NCBI GenBank assembly: GCA_021774795.1
Contig: JAJFIR010000031.1
Span: forward strand, 1-64,000
Length of the DNA stretch: 64,000 bases
From: Emcibacteraceae bacterium
Lineage (GTDB): Bacteria; Pseudomonadota; Alphaproteobacteria; Sphingomonadales; Emcibacteraceae
Reading direction: 5' to 3'
In this document: piece by piece, positions 42,297-50,380 of the stretch
Layout: every line of letters begins with the position of its first letter
Numbering within the stretch: position 1 is the stretch's first letter
Notes under the pieces: generated by a model
Told to the model about the DNA's origin: nothing
The model's database searches: none
What the model saw: the letters and a program-made list of their open reading frames with translations, nothing else
Program-made: the position numbers and the translations under genes

Positions 42297-42692
42297 TTAG
42301 CCGGCAATAAGTCGATCAGGCATCAAACAATGGTTTCGTGCCAGCTCGGATGAAAGTCTTTCGGGAGAATAATATGACCTCAAAATTGACGGATTGCGAT
42401 CAAGTAGATCAATATTTTTTCTGATAAATTCTTCGAAAGATTTTGCTTGGCACAACGTTTGGCGCTCGTTAATTAAAAGAATATAAAACCACGTTATAGT
42501 TTCATGATATTTATCCGCTACACCAAAAAGAACTGTGAGAGCCTTCAGCTTTTGCGAAAATTCCGCCAGCGCTTCATTCAGTGGCAATCGGATAACATGG
42601 AGCCAACCCACATGAATGTGCATTTTATGGTCAAATAAATCACTGGTCATTCGCCCCGTTACGAATGCGTCGAAAATTTCGTCGTCTGTCAT
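42297..42692 (-). CDS. conserved protein with His-rich motifs, unknown
   Basis: The 131-residue product belongs to a widespread unnamed family. The recognisable marks are FDHKMHIHVGWLHVIRLPLNEALAEFSQKLK, DKYHETITWFYILLINER and a C-terminal LRSYYSPERLSSELARNHCLMPDR. The repeated histidines (HKMHIH and KYHETIT) could bind a metal or be catalytic. It is soluble. It follows the small gene at 42696-42950 after 3 bases and is surely in one operon with it. Its function is not known. Confidence 0.7.
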   Translation of the reverse strand: MTDDEIFDAFVTGRMTSDLFDHKMHIHVGWLHVIRLPLNEALAEFSQKLKALTVLFGVADKYHETITWFYILLINERQTLCQAKSFEEFIRKNIDLLDRNPSILRSYYSPERLSSELARNHCLMPDRLIAG

Positions 42693-42695
42693 AAT

Positions 42696-42950
42696 TCAAC
42701 CCTCAGTCATTTTATGACTGAGGTTCGCATCAAGATCACAATCATATACGTCCTTTAGTGTCGCTATTTTTTTAAGAGTATCATCGTTAAAGGGCGGTAT
42801 TTTTCCATCAAAAGCATGCAAGACAATGCCTTCAACCAGATCACCTAACGACATGTCAAGATATTCTGCCGTACCCTTCATGACTTTAAGTAATCTTTTT
42901 TCTATACGTATGCCGGTTTGGGTACGTTCAATTTTTACGGTCTTGTTCAA
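42696..42950 (-). CDS. small ribbon-helix-helix-like protein, unknown
   Basis: The 84-residue product starts with a strand-like segment and two helices (TVKIERTQTGIRIEKRLLKVMKGTAEYLDMSLGDLVEGIVLHAFDG), which resembles a MetJ/Arc-type ribbon-helix-helix, and continues with an acidic tail (LKDVYDCDLDANLSHKMTEG). It may be a DNA-binding autoregulator of the two-gene unit. No named family recognised. Confidence 0.6.
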   Translation of the reverse strand: MNKTVKIERTQTGIRIEKRLLKVMKGTAEYLDMSLGDLVEGIVLHAFDGKIPPFNDDTLKKIATLKDVYDCDLDANLSHKMTEG

Positions 42951-43033
42951 TATATTTGCTCAAAGTTGATTATGTTATGTTGGTATATATATACATTTAT
43001 AACAAAATTGTCAATTGCAAATATAAGAAGGAA

Positions 43034-43993
43034 TTATTTCATAATTGACTTCAGCAGGAGTGCGGCTGCTTTGTGTGGGGTAATTTTTTTGTCATGAACG
43101 GCGATTTCAATCTCCGCCACGGCTTTTTTATTATCTCTCTTCAATTGGTCTGTGAGCAATTCATTAAGTTCAACCCAAATACCCGAAATATCCTGATGCG
43201 AACGTCGGCTTTCAAATTCCCTATTATTTATCATAATATTTTTAAATTCTGTAATTTTGGCCCACACCGCTTCCAACCCAGTATTATGAAGCGCGCTGGT
43301 TTCCAATACTTCAACGACCCAATCCGGACTTTTTGCACGCAGCAAATGAAGAGCATTTTTGCAGTCGGCTACGGCAAGCTTCGCAGCGTTTTTAAAATCA
43401 CCGTCTGCTTTATTGACTATTATCAAATCTGCAAGCTCCATAATGCCGCGTTTTATTCCCTGGAGTTCATCGCCACCTCCCGGTGAAAGTAGTAACAAAA
43501 ACATATCCACGAGGTCCGCAACCGCGACCTCGGACTGCCCGACGCCAACGGTTTCGATAATAATCACTTCAAAACCGGCTGCTTCCAGTATTAACATCGC
43601 TTCGCGCGTGTATCTGGCGATACCGCCGAGCGTTCCTTTGGATGGTGTAGGTCTAATAAATGCTAATTCGTCACGGGCCAATTCTTCCATCCGCGTCTTA
43701 TCGCCTAAAATTGAACCACCGGAAATCTTAGAAGACGGATCAACGGCAAGAACAGCGACCTTGATACGTTGAGCAGTTAACATCTTGCCAAACGATTCAA
43801 TAAAAGTGGATTTGCCCACTCCGGGAATACCGGTCATACCGAGCCTTATGGTTTTCCCGGTATGTGGCAGCAAAGACGAAAGTAATTGTTGAGCTTCTTC
43901 TTGGTGATCGGGACGTGAGGATTCGATTAAAGTAATCGCTTTTGCGATCGCCCGGCGATTACCGGAAACTATTTTATCGACAAGATCATTCAT
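43034..43993 (-). CDS. meaB: MeaB/ArgK-family G-protein chaperone of adenosylcobalamin mutases
   Basis: The GTPase P-loop GIPGVGKSTFIESFGK is at residues 55-70. Other family marks are VAVLAVDPSSKISGGSILGDKTRMEEL, PSKGTLGGIARYTREAM and IETVGVGQSEVAVADLVDMFLLLLSPGGGDELQGIKRGIMELADLIIVNKADG. MeaB loads and protects cobalamin in methylmalonyl-CoA mutase or related mutases. No mutase gene is in the window. Its ATG directly follows the TAA of the TetR gene, whose last codons contain its ribosome binding site (GGAGG). Confidence 0.94.
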   Translation of the reverse strand: MNDLVDKIVSGNRRAIAKAITLIESSRPDHQEEAQQLLSSLLPHTGKTIRLGMTGIPGVGKSTFIESFGKMLTAQRIKVAVLAVDPSSKISGGSILGDKTRMEELARDELAFIRPTPSKGTLGGIARYTREAMLILEAAGFEVIIIETVGVGQSEVAVADLVDMFLLLLSPGGGDELQGIKRGIMELADLIIVNKADGDFKNAAKLAVADCKNALHLLRAKSPDWVVEVLETSALHNTGLEAVWAKITEFKNIMINNREFESRRSHQDISGIWVELNELLTDQLKRDNKKAVAEIEIAVHDKKITPHKAAALLLKSIMK

Positions 43994-44599
43994 TTAGACC
44001 TCCTTAACTCCGCGGCTCACAAGGGATAACACTTCCTTGGTCAACTCTACCTGATTAATCTGGCCGTCAGATTTATACCAGGAAGTAATACCGTTTAAAC
44101 TATCAAATAACAGAATAGCCAATATCATAGAATTACAGTTACGTATCGAATTATCGCCAATCCCTTTTTGTATTATTTTTCGCACTTTAAGTTCTATATT
44201 TTTATGGTTTTTTATACTTTGTGCCCTCAAGGATTCGTCTTCCATTTGTCCCCTGTGACGCACATGGCAGCGAATGATATCATCAGTAATTATATCGATA
44301 TAGCCTTTGACAAAGCTATAAAGCATATCGAAACCAGAAATGTGCTCAGACAAGATACTATCAAGAAGCCCGTTAATTCTTAAGCAGGCCTCTTCTTCAC
44401 ATTTAACAAGAATATCTTCTTTATTTTCGATATAATAATAAAGCGTTGGTTTAGTAACATTTTGCATTTTTGCAATATCATCAAGTGACGTTTTATAATA
44501 TCCCTTTTCCATAAACGCTTTGGCAGCATTTCTTAATATAACGTCAAGTTTTTGCCTGCGTTTTTGTTCTCTTGTGATATTTTTTTGCACTCCCTGCAT
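43994..44599 (-). CDS. TetR-family regulator
   Basis: The helix-turn-helix region ILRNAAKAFMEKGYYKTSLDDIAKMQNVTKPTLYYYIENKEDILVKCEEEA (residues 21-71) is of the FadR/PaaR-like branch seen beside acyl-CoA catabolic genes. The C-terminal domain is helical. It is divergent from the thiolase gene, 116 bases away, and lies directly before meaB. It probably represses the thiolase/dehydrogenase operon and itself, released by an acyl-CoA ligand. Confidence 0.9.
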   Translation of the reverse strand: MQGVQKNITREQKRRQKLDVILRNAAKAFMEKGYYKTSLDDIAKMQNVTKPTLYYYIENKEDILVKCEEEACLRINGLLDSILSEHISGFDMLYSFVKGYIDIITDDIIRCHVRHRGQMEDESLRAQSIKNHKNIELKVRKIIQKGIGDNSIRNCNSMILAILLFDSLNGITSWYKSDGQINQVELTKEVLSLVSRGVKEV

Positions 44600-44665
44600 A
44601 TTATTCTGGCCCTAATCATAAAAATTTATCATATTTCTTGCCATGAATGGCTGATATGTCTATGT

Positions 44666-44683
44666 TGTTACCGAAGAGTAACA
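44666..44683. promoter_or_regulatory. palindromic operator candidate for the TetR regulator
   Basis: TGTTAC at 44666-44671 and GTAACA at 44678-44683 are perfect inverted repeats six bases apart. An outer pair, TATGTT and AACATA (44661-44666 and 44680-44685), shares part of the site. It lies in the divergent promoter region between the TetR and thiolase genes, 32 bases from the thiolase start codon. Confidence 0.6.
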
Positions 44684-44715
44684 TACTTTAAAAATTAAAT
44701 CACGGAGAAGTTTAA

Positions 44716-45900
44716 ATGGCCGAAAATTCAATTGTAATCGTTGGTATGTCTCGCACACCGATGGGTGGATTTCAAGGTGATTTTGCAACCACCCCGGCAC
44801 CAATTCTTGGTTCAACTGCCATTAAAGGGGCGATGGATCAGACAAATATTGATCCTAAGGACATTGATCAAACCTATATGGGATGTGTGCTTCCCGCTGG
44901 GATTGGCCAAGCACCGGCCAGGCAGGCATCCATCGGTGCCGGCATACCGTTGAGTACGGCTTGCACAACCGTAAATAAAATGTGTGGTAGCGGCATGGAG
45001 GCCATCATTCTTGCCCATAATGCGATTTCAGCGGGTGCCGCTAATATCGTCGTCGCCGGTGGAATGGAAAGCATGAGTAACTCGCCATATTTACTCCCAA
45101 AAATGAGGAGTGGCACCCGCCTCGGACATGCGGAAGTTAAGGATCATATGTTTCTGGACGGACTGGAAGATGCATATGATAAAGGGAAATTAATGGGTGT
45201 ATTTGCAGAGAAAACAGCGGAAAAATATAAATTCAGTCGTGAAGCGCAAGATGAATTTGCCATTACTTCACTGTCTCGCGCAAACCAGGCTATCAGTGAT
45301 GGACACTTTAAAAGTGAAATAAGCCCTGTCACTGTGAAAACAAGAAAAGGCGATATTGTTGTTGATACTGACGAGCAACCCGGCAAGGCTCGGATTGAAA
45401 AAATCCCAACGCTCAGGCCGGCGTTTTCCAAGGACGGATCCGTAACAGCAGCTAATTCAAGTTCCATTTCTGATGGTGCTTCCGCAGTGGTTATGATGAC
45501 TTCCGACGAAGCTATTAAACGCGGATTAAATCCGATAGCCAGAATTGTCGCACATAGCGTTCATGCACAGGAACCAAATTGGTTCACCACCGCGCCGGTG
45601 GGGGCTATGAAAAAACTTTATAAAAAAACAGGTTGGAATGACAGTGACGTCGACCTTTACGAAATAAACGAGGCTTTTGCTGTCGTCACTATGGCAGCCA
45701 TGCATGATTTAAATATTTCTCATGATAAAGTAAATGTGCACGGTGGCGCCTGTGCGTTAGGGCATCCTGTCGGTTCTTCCGGGTCCAGAATATTAATCAC
45801 ATTAATTGCTGCTTTAAAAACACACGGTAAAAAACGCGGTATCGCTAGCCTTTGTATTGGCGGCGGTGAAGCGACTGCTGTGGCAGTAGAGGTATTATAA
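44716..45900 (+). CDS. acetyl-CoA C-acetyltransferase (thiolase)
   Basis: The active-site cysteine is Cys90 in CTTVNKMCGSGMEAI; the conserved histidines are His342 (NVHGG) and His350 (LGHPVGSSG) and the second cysteine is Cys380 (SLCIGGG). The opening IVIVGMSRTPMGGFQGDF and the 394-residue length fit short-chain thiolases of the AtoB/PhaA type. It would split acetoacetyl-CoA or 2-methylacetoacetyl-CoA. It is followed after 1 base by an acyl-CoA dehydrogenase gene, hence the operon could serve breakdown of short- or branched-chain acyl groups. Confidence 0.94.
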   Translation: MAENSIVIVGMSRTPMGGFQGDFATTPAPILGSTAIKGAMDQTNIDPKDIDQTYMGCVLPAGIGQAPARQASIGAGIPLSTACTTVNKMCGSGMEAIILAHNAISAGAANIVVAGGMESMSNSPYLLPKMRSGTRLGHAEVKDHMFLDGLEDAYDKGKLMGVFAEKTAEKYKFSREAQDEFAITSLSRANQAISDGHFKSEISPVTVKTRKGDIVVDTDEQPGKARIEKIPTLRPAFSKDGSVTAANSSSISDGASAVVMMTSDEAIKRGLNPIARIVAHSVHAQEPNWFTTAPVGAMKKLYKKTGWNDSDVDLYEINEAFAVVTMAAMHDLNISHDKVNVHGGACALGHPVGSSGSRILITLIAALKTHGKKRGIASLCIGGGEATAVAVEVL

Positions 45901-45901
45901 A

Positions 45902-47038
45902 ATGATTTTTACAGAAGAACAAATCATGATCCGCGACATGGCGCGTGATTTTGCCCAAAATGAACTGGCACCACATTCCGCAGAGTGGGACCGAAAAAGC
46001 CAATTTCCAATTGATGTACTGCATCAGATGGGTGCTCTTGGGCTAATGGGCATGACAGTCCCGGAAGAGTGGGGCGGCTCGGGAACGGACTATGTTTCAT
46101 ATGCCCTTGCTCTAATGGAAATTGCGGGCGGGGACGGCGCAGTAAGTACCGTCATGAGTGTAACCAATTCACCCACAGCGTCTTCTATCTTAAATGAAGG
46201 TACCGAACCACAAAAAGAAGAATTCTTAAAACCTCTGGCGAGCGGTGAAATAATGGGCGCATTTTGCCTAACCGAACCCGGCGCGGGTTCTGATGCAAGT
46301 GCACTAAAAACTCGAGCCGTAAAAAATGATAATGGTTGGATTATCAATGGCACTAAAATGTTCATCACATCCGGTAATATTTCGAAATTGGCAGTAATAT
46401 TTGCTGTCACTGATCCTGACGCCGGTAAAAATGGCATTACTGCTTTTCTTGTTCCGACCGATTTAGAAGGCTATTCCGTCGCCAGCATAGAAACAAAGCT
46501 GGGCCAAAAAGCATCCGATACATGCACACTAAATTTTGATGATATGGCGGTTACAGATGATATGGTTTTAGGCACAGTAGGTGGCGGGTATAAAACGGCA
46601 CTGGCTAATCTTGAAGCGGGCCGAATTGGTATCGCTGCGCAAAGCGTTGGTATGGCGCAAGCCGCACTTGATATCGCCATCGGTTACGCCAATGAACGCA
46701 CGACATTTGGTAAAAAAATTATAAACCACCAGGCCGTAGGTTTCCGTCTTGCGGATATGTTAACCGAGCTTGAAGCAGCAAAGCTGATGGTTTTAAACGC
46801 GGCATCGATACGGGACCAAAATATCCCATGCTTAAAAGAAGCGGCAATGGCGAAACTATTTGCATCGGAAGCCGCTGAGAAAATATGTTCGGGTGCCATC
46901 CAAACATTGGGCGGGTATGGATATTTGAATGATTTTCCCCTTGAGCGCATTTACCGGGATGTCAGAGTTTGCCAAATTTATGAAGGCACTTCTGATATTC
47001 AACGTCTTATTATTTCCAGAGAATTAACCGAAAAATAA
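45902..47038 (+). CDS. acyl-CoA dehydrogenase
   Basis: The FAD-dependent enzyme has the family motifs EWGGSGTDYVSYALALMEIAGGDGAVSTVMSV, CLTEPGAGSDASALKTRAV, FGKKIINHQAVGFRLADM and the end QIYEGTSDIQRLIISREL with catalytic base Glu361. At 378 residues it is the soluble short/branched-chain type. Its start lies one base after the thiolase stop. With MeaB nearby, propionyl/methylmalonyl-CoA-producing substrates such as isoleucine or branched acids are attractive, though this is inference. Confidence 0.94.
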   Translation: MIFTEEQIMIRDMARDFAQNELAPHSAEWDRKSQFPIDVLHQMGALGLMGMTVPEEWGGSGTDYVSYALALMEIAGGDGAVSTVMSVTNSPTASSILNEGTEPQKEEFLKPLASGEIMGAFCLTEPGAGSDASALKTRAVKNDNGWIINGTKMFITSGNISKLAVIFAVTDPDAGKNGITAFLVPTDLEGYSVASIETKLGQKASDTCTLNFDDMAVTDDMVLGTVGGGYKTALANLEAGRIGIAAQSVGMAQAALDIAIGYANERTTFGKKIINHQAVGFRLADMLTELEAAKLMVLNAASIRDQNIPCLKEAAMAKLFASEAAEKICSGAIQTLGGYGYLNDFPLERIYRDVRVCQIYEGTSDIQRLIISRELTEK

Positions 47039-47075
47039 TTCGACGGGTTTAATGCAGCCCTGCGTACAATATAAT

Positions 47076-47143
47076 ATCAGCGATGACTGTTATTGGCATT
47101 TTCCCCTTGACCCGCCAGTCTCCCCGACACAGTCATCGCTGAT
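47076..47143. repeat. perfect 15-bp inverted repeat with 38-base loop
   Basis: ATCAGCGATGACTGT (47076-47090) and ACAGTCATCGCTGAT (47129-47143) are exact reverse complements. The loop is C-rich (TTTTCCCCTTGACCCGCC). The repeat begins 37 bases after the stop of the acyl-CoA dehydrogenase gene. No T-run follows directly, so it is not a standard intrinsic terminator. It could be a 3'-end RNA structure, a small RNA or a remnant of a mobile repeat. Confidence 0.8.
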
Positions 47144-47227
47144 GATTTCATTATAATATTCTTCTTCTCATTTTTGACATAGAATGTATGGTATATTTTT
47201 ACGTTCTTTCAACAAATAGAGATTAAA

Positions 47228-48820
47228 ATTTCCATATCGTCTAAAAATATAAAATCACAGCTGAGTAAAATCCTCGGAAGTGCTTCTTTTGAAAATAAAA
47301 ATCGTCCTCAACGATTCTTGTCATATGTTGTCAATGAAACTTTGGCAAAACGTCACTCCCTAATAAAGGGGTATACAATTGGCCTTGAGGTATTTGATAA
47401 GGATGAAACATTTGATCCGCAAACTGATGCAATAGTGCGGGTTGAAGCCGGGCGGCTTCGACGCTTACTTGAGCATTATTATATGGACGAAGGCAGAACG
47501 GACCTTGTAAAAATTGAGCTTCCTAAAGGTTCTTACGAACCAATATTTTGTGACAATGATAATTTGGCCAAAAATTCCCTTAAAGATCCGATCATAAATG
47601 CCGCTGCGGCACCACCAACTGGCCCCGCCATCGCGGTTCTTCCGTTTGAATTTATCGGCACCGAGGACGCAATGAGTGTTTTTGCCGATGGGATCACGGA
47701 GGAAATTATAGCGCAGCTTAGTATGAGTCCCAGCCTCTACGTGATTAGCCGCAAAGTCACATCGCTTTATAAAGGCCAGGCAGTGGATATTCGTGAAATT
47801 TCCAGGGAACTTGAAACACATTATGTTTTGGAAGGAAGTATACGCCAAGCGGAGAACAATGTTCGAGTTAGCTCACAACTTCTAAACGGAGCTAACGGCA
47901 CCATCATATGGACGGAAAAATATGATTATGTTTTAAAACCTGAAAATATAATTATTGTCCAAGATGAAATCGCAAAAAAAGTGAGTGCCACAATTGGTGA
48001 CGCATACGGCACCATCATGCGAAATAGTGCCATAGATATGAAACGAAGCAGCACCAATTTTATGGAAGCTTACAAAAGCATGTTGCTATTCCACGATTAT
48101 TTATTCGAATTATCACAAGTTTCACATTTAAAGGCTCGCCAAAATCTGGAAAAAGCAATAGAGATTGATCCACATTATGCGGATGCATGGGCGGGCTTGT
48201 CGTTCTTAGCCCTTGATGAATATCGTTTCAGCTTTAATATTAAAGATGGTGCTACCCCTGCCTTGAATAGGGCCCAATCGCTCGCCGAAAAATCAATATC
48301 ATTAAGTTCACAATTTTCAATTGCCTGGTATGCGCTGACAATCATCCACTATCACAAAGGTGAACTGGATAAATTTCAGGATAATATAAAAATGGGCTTA
48401 AGCCTGGCTCCTAATAGCCCCGCGGTTCTGGCCGATAGCGGTGTATACTTGTGCCTCATGGGGGAACTGGAACAAGGATTAGCACTTGTAAAGAAAGCAA
48501 TGGACCTTAATCCACAGCACCCCAATTGGTGTCAATTCGCCTATTTTCACAGCCATTTTCTAAGAAAAGAATTTGATCAATCCATAAACTTCGTAAACAC
48601 CATAAAAACACCGGACTGGTTTTGGCCACATGCCTTGCAAGCGATCAATTATGCGGAGCTCGGCAATAGCGAATTATGCGAAATTGCCTGCCAGAATGTA
48701 TTAAGGCTGTATCCTGACTTTCCAAAGAACGCGCGTCAAGAATGTGCAAAATGGTTTCACCGCGACGCGGACACAGAGATATATTTAAAAAGTTTTGGAA
48801 AAGCAGGCCTTATTCGATAA
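47228..48820 (+). CDS. TolB-like/TPR protein with adenylate-cyclase-type N terminus
   Basis: The N-terminal part (SQLSKILGSASF, RPQRFLSYVVNETLAKRH, GYTIGLEVFDKDETFDPQTD, IVRVEAGRLRRLLEHYY, VKIELPKGSYEPIF) is the domain that often precedes TolB-N or adenylate cyclase modules. Next comes a TolB-like FlgO-type domain (AIAVLPFEFIGTEDAMSVFADGITEEIIAQLS, DIREISRELETHYVLEGSIR, TIIWTEKYD). The C-terminal half is helical and TPR-like (QNLEKAIEIDPHYADAWAGLSFLALDEY). The conserved N-terminal residues begin upstream of the first possible TTG start (47318), where no ATG, GTG or TTG exists in frame after the stop at 47180. I placed the start at ATT 47228, behind AGAG; ATT 47222 or CTG 47261 are other options. 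No cyclase domain is present. Confidence 0.8.
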   Translation: MSISSKNIKSQLSKILGSASFENKNRPQRFLSYVVNETLAKRHSLIKGYTIGLEVFDKDETFDPQTDAIVRVEAGRLRRLLEHYYMDEGRTDLVKIELPKGSYEPIFCDNDNLAKNSLKDPIINAAAAPPTGPAIAVLPFEFIGTEDAMSVFADGITEEIIAQLSMSPSLYVISRKVTSLYKGQAVDIREISRELETHYVLEGSIRQAENNVRVSSQLLNGANGTIIWTEKYDYVLKPENIIIVQDEIAKKVSATIGDAYGTIMRNSAIDMKRSSTNFMEAYKSMLLFHDYLFELSQVSHLKARQNLEKAIEIDPHYADAWAGLSFLALDEYRFSFNIKDGATPALNRAQSLAEKSISLSSQFSIAWYALTIIHYHKGELDKFQDNIKMGLSLAPNSPAVLADSGVYLCLMGELEQGLALVKKAMDLNPQHPNWCQFAYFHSHFLRKEFDQSINFVNTIKTPDWFWPHALQAINYAELGNSELCEIACQNVLRLYPDFPKNARQECAKWFHRDADTEIYLKSFGKAGLIR

Positions 48821-49238
48821 TTCCACAGACGGAAAATACCCATGTGGCACGCATATTGGTTTTAGCAACCTTTTCCATAGTTCGTTTCAAAGTTTCACTA
48901 TAGGCGAGGCAGTCCACAACCTTATATTGCTGACCATTTAAGCTTTCACTATAAATTTTGGCTATATCTTCGGTGCCACCATCATATTCCATTTGTGAAA
49001 TTGAAAACACTCTTCCAAGGTTAAACAATGTTCGCATGGTTGACCGTCTAAGCTCGGCATTTTGCCCTGCTAATTCCGAGTTTACAATTTCTTCCGAACC
49101 AACAAGCATAACCAGACGCGGCGATGAAAGTAACCTTTGGTTATTACTTTTGGTATAAAAATAACTGGCCGAATAAATTGCGAGAACGAATAGCACGAAG
49201 CCGATGACCGTAATTTTAGATTTAGTATTATTTTCCAT
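48810..49238 (-). CDS. single-pass membrane protein, unknown
   Basis: One N-terminal helix (ITVIGFVLFVLAIYSASYFY) follows a short basic head, and about 110 residues follow on the periplasmic side. The soluble part contains RLVMLVGSEEIVNSELAGQNAELRRSTMRTLFNLGRVFSI and two cysteines (VVDCLAY, FSVCGII) that could pair. Its 3' end overlaps that of the TolB/TPR gene by 11 bases. There is no ribosome binding site before the start codon; instead a palindrome lies there. No family recognised. Confidence 0.6.
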   Translation of the reverse strand: MENNTKSKITVIGFVLFVLAIYSASYFYTKSNNQRLLSSPRLVMLVGSEEIVNSELAGQNAELRRSTMRTLFNLGRVFSISQMEYDGGTEDIAKIYSESLNGQQYKVVDCLAYSETLKRTMEKVAKTNMRATWVFSVCGIIE

Positions 49239-49240
49239 GA

Positions 49241-49256
49241 TTAGTATATATACTAA
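49241..49256. promoter_or_regulatory. perfect 16-bp AT palindrome at a gene start
   Basis: TTAGTATATATACTAA reads the same on both strands and lies two bases upstream of the minus-strand start codon at 49238. It could be an operator or a fold that covers the translation start. Being AT-only except for two positions, it also could arise by chance. Confidence 0.35.
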
Positions 49257-49377
49257 TATATGATTTATGGTCTAGTTAATTTACTCCGATAAGTGAGCTT
49301 ATTCTTGATAAATCAACGCAAATTAACTACAAAGTGGATGCAAATTGTTCAACATAAACACCGAAATAAAATTCTAG

Positions 49378-50367
49378 ATGAAATATAACGAAATAAGAGA
49401 AAAATTATCATCCTCGCCAAAGAGTTGGCTTATTACAGGTGTTGCCGGGTTTATTGGCTCAAACTTGCTTCAAGCACTGCTCTTATTGGATCAAAATGTA
49501 ATAGGACTTGATAATTTTTCAACAGGACATCAACATAATCTGGATGACGTACGTGGACTGGTCAGTGAAGAACAATGGTCGCGATTTCGCTTTGTGGAAG
49601 GCGATATTTGTGATTATGAAATTTGCGAAAATGTTGTTAAGAATATAAACTATGTGCTGCATCAAGCGGCACTGGGGTCGGTACCCCGCTCCATTGCTAA
49701 TCCAATAAATACCAACGCATCAAATATCACCGGTTTTCTTAATATTCTAACCGCTGCTAAAGAGGAAAAAGTCGAAAGCTTTATTTATGCTGCATCAAGT
49801 TCCACATACGGGGATCATCCGGATCTGCCGAAAATAGAAGATAAAATTGGCAATCCACTTTCTCCCTACGCTGTTACAAAATATGTAAACGAACTTTATG
49901 CAGATGTTTTCTATAGAACTTACGACTTCAATTCAATCGGCTTACGTTATTTCAATGTTTTTGGACCACGTCAGGACCCTGAAGGTGCATATGCGGCAGT
50001 AATTCCAAAATGGATATCAGCGGTAAATTCAGGCGAGACCGTTTACATCAATGGTGACGGTGAAACCAGCCGGGATTTTTGCTATATTGATAACGTCGTT
50101 CAGATCAATATATTAGCCGCCGTAAACAACGGTCTAAAGAAAAACGAAGTCTTCAATGTTGCAGTTGGCGGACAAACATCCTTAAATCAACTGATTGGCC
50201 TGATTAAAGATACACTGCGAAAAAATAGTTTTACAAATATTGAATACCAGGATTTCCGCCCGGGCGATGTTCGTCACTCTAAAGCTTCAATTGATAAGGC
50301 AATTGAGCTGCTTCAATATGATCCTCAATATACGATGATTGAAGGATTAAGGAAAATGCTCAAGTAG
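49378..50367 (+). CDS. NAD-dependent UDP-hexosamine 4-epimerase (WbpP/TviC-like)
   Basis: The Rossmann motif [10 protein letters not shown] is at residues 21-30, the catalytic SST with YxxxK is Ser142-Thr143 and Tyr164/Lys168 (SPYAVTK). The surrounding sequence ([83 protein letters not shown]) is the pattern of WbpP and TviC, which interconvert UDP-GlcNAc and UDP-GalNAc or their uronates. At 329 residues it is slightly short. It begins the plus-strand half of the lipid/polysaccharide locus; the CDP-alcohol phosphatidyltransferase follows after 13 bases. The start codon has only weak ribosome binding sequence. Confidence 0.9.
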   Translation: MKYNEIREKLSSSPKSWLITGVAGFIGSNLLQALLLLDQNVIGLDNFSTGHQHNLDDVRGLVSEEQWSRFRFVEGDICDYEICENVVKNINYVLHQAALGSVPRSIANPINTNASNITGFLNILTAAKEEKVESFIYAASSSTYGDHPDLPKIEDKIGNPLSPYAVTKYVNELYADVFYRTYDFNSIGLRYFNVFGPRQDPEGAYAAVIPKWISAVNSGETVYINGDGETSRDFCYIDNVVQINILAAVNNGLKKNEVFNVAVGGQTSLNQLIGLIKDTLRKNSFTNIEYQDFRPGDVRHSKASIDKAIELLQYDPQYTMIEGLRKMLK

Positions 50368-50380
50368 AGCAGGATACCAG

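Noticed and set aside
42297-42950. Naming the pair a toxin-antitoxin system
   Set aside because: Gene order fits, but the larger protein's family has no known toxin activity that I can name; kept only as a finding.
47076-47143. Intrinsic terminator
   Set aside because: The stem is strong, but the loop is 38 bases and no T-run follows the 3' arm.
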